Assembly (NCBI GenBank): GCA_023055355.1
Contig: JALJCS010000001.1
Span: forward strand, 102,285,381 to 102,349,380
From: Agelaius tricolor
Lineage: Eukaryota > Chordata > Aves > Passeriformes > Icteridae
Direction: 5' to 3'
DNA: 64,000 bases
Shown here: positions 63,323-64,000 of the stretch, piece after piece
How positions within the stretch are numbered: the first letter of the stretch is position 1
How the letters are laid out: each line of letters starts with the position of its first letter
Translations under genes and position numbers: made by a program
The notes under the pieces: generated by a model
Databases searched by the model: none
Told to the model about the DNA's origin: nothing
What the model saw: only the letters and a program-made list of their open reading frames with translations

Positions 63323-64000
63323 ATGGGTGCAAAGTTTTCGCTCTCGGCAGCTCAGAAGGGGCTGTTTTACCAAGTTGTGGGTATCCTAGTTGGGGGGGGT
63401 TGTTCCGTTGATAAAAAGGAAGTTAAAAAATTAATCCGATGGCTTTTTTCTGAGTTTCCCGAAGTCTCCCCCGATCTAATTAAAGATCCTGCCTTTTGGC
63501 AGAGGGCAAATGCCAAGTTATCAAACTTGATTAGATCACGAGACACCTCGCTTTCTCCGTTAGCTTTTTGGATTTCACAAATTCGATCTATCTTGAAAGC
63601 AGGAGGAAACTCAGAAAAACCTTCGGTCAGTTTTAGTTCGTGCCCCAGTTCTCCCGCCTCTCCCTCTACCCCTAACCCTTCTTCCCGTCCCCACAAATGT
63701 AAAACCGGGATTCTGAAAGGTGCAGCGCGCTCCAGCCCCGCGCAGGGTGACCATTCGTCCCCTAGCCCCCTTCAAAATCCTCGGCCCCCCCGCCCTAAGA
63801 GTCCTGGCCAGTCTCTTAGGGGCTCCTCGTCTTCCCCTACCTCTCCTGTTCCCGCCCCCAGGTCCTCAGTTTCTAAAACCCCAAAATCCAAAACCCTAAT
63901 TTCTAAGTCCCCAGTTTGCTCCCAGTCGCCTCCAATTCCCCAAAATGGCTCCTATGGGGCCCAAGATGGAGGCAACCACATGGCTGAAATGGCGGGAAAG
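63323..64000 (+). CDS. gag: Endogenous retrovirus gag, 5' part (matrix region and linker), open to window end
   Basis: Gag is the structural polyprotein that assembles retroviral particles at the membrane. From ATG at 63323 the frame stays open for 226 codons to the final base, with no stop or frameshift, so the gene continues outside the window. It starts MGAKFS: Gly2 with Ser6 fits the N-myristoylation signal of matrix proteins, and Lys4, 12, 31, 32, 35, 36 and Arg39 supply a basic membrane-binding patch. Residues 1-92 form the matrix-like domain, with tryptophans at 40, 59 and 83 and the 'P-x-AFW' and 'PLAFW..QI..IL' segments similar in layout to betaretroviral matrix. Residues from about 97 on are a Pro/Ser-rich linker. 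No PPxY or PTAP/PSAP late motif is seen so far. Start choice: first ATG after the leader, correct N-terminus. Class: ERVK-like, from the PBS and matrix layout. Capsid and nucleocapsid are not in the window, so full-length integrity is unknown. Confidence 0.82.
   Translation, partial: MGAKFSLSAAQKGLFYQVVGILVGGGCSVDKKEVKKLIRWLFSEFPEVSPDLIKDPAFWQRANAKLSNLIRSRDTSLSPLAFWISQIRSILKAGGNSEKPSVSFSSCPSSPASPSTPNPSSRPHKCKTGILKGAARSSPAQGDHSSPSPLQNPRPPRPKSPGQSLRGSSSSPTSPVPAPRSSVSKTPKSKTLISKSPVCSQSPPIPQNGSYGAQDGGNHMAEMAGK

Noticed and set aside
63019..63696. Minus-strand and out-of-phase plus-strand frames over the retroviral leader and gag
   Set aside because: Shadows of the C-rich gag and leader; the gag frame starting at 63323 explains the region.

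Overview
The window reads as nuclear DNA of a bird, most likely a songbird. Every recognisable LINE is a 5'-truncated CR1 element ending in the avian ATTCTATG-type 3' tail (or its complement). There are no mammalian-type SINEs, and the LTR elements look like the ERVK-like (betaretrovirus-type) families common in passerines. Codon structure, operons and Shine-Dalgarno sites are absent, and no tRNA, rRNA or CRISPR array was seen.

Most of the first 62 kb is AT-rich, gene-poor DNA (intergenic or deep intronic). I could not identify a single host coding exon with confidence. Almost all open frames there are short chance frames. Two small splice-acceptor-plus-stop stretches (3363-3419 and 5330-5383) are noted only as weak exon candidates. 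The background is broken by eight CR1 fragments at about 1266, 3597, 11462, 18522, 20757, 27030, 40461 and 59862. They occur in both orientations and at several levels of decay. Three retain readable pieces of the CR1 ORF2 reverse transcriptase or its C-terminal region. Simple repeats include TAATC, GATA/GACA, TA, a C14 run, a long polypyrimidine tract, A/C-rich and T/G-rich stretches.

Two LTR elements are the best-defined structures. At 25204-25443 there is a 240-bp solo LTR, starting TG and ending CA, flanked by perfect 6-bp target duplications (AGGCAT). It carries a TATA box, a closely following AATAAA and a duplicated 22-bp U3 motif. At 62329 to the window end is the 5' part of an endogenous retrovirus in the + direction. 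It has an LTR (about 62329-62932), a lysine-tRNA-like primer binding site (62937-62954), a 5' leader with a candidate splice donor and small intron, and the start of gag at 63323. The gag frame stays open for 226 codons to the last base. The base composition of this element (CpG- and C-rich) contrasts sharply with its surroundings and, with the open gag, suggests a recent insertion. The rest of the provirus lies beyond the window.

Other structures worth a look are a nested perfect hairpin at 54065-54138, a homeodomain/POU-motif-rich block near 44280-44800, and a motif-dense palindromic block near 14520-14711. I found no evidence for a wholly new multi-gene system. The most informative object is the apparently young ERV at the right edge.
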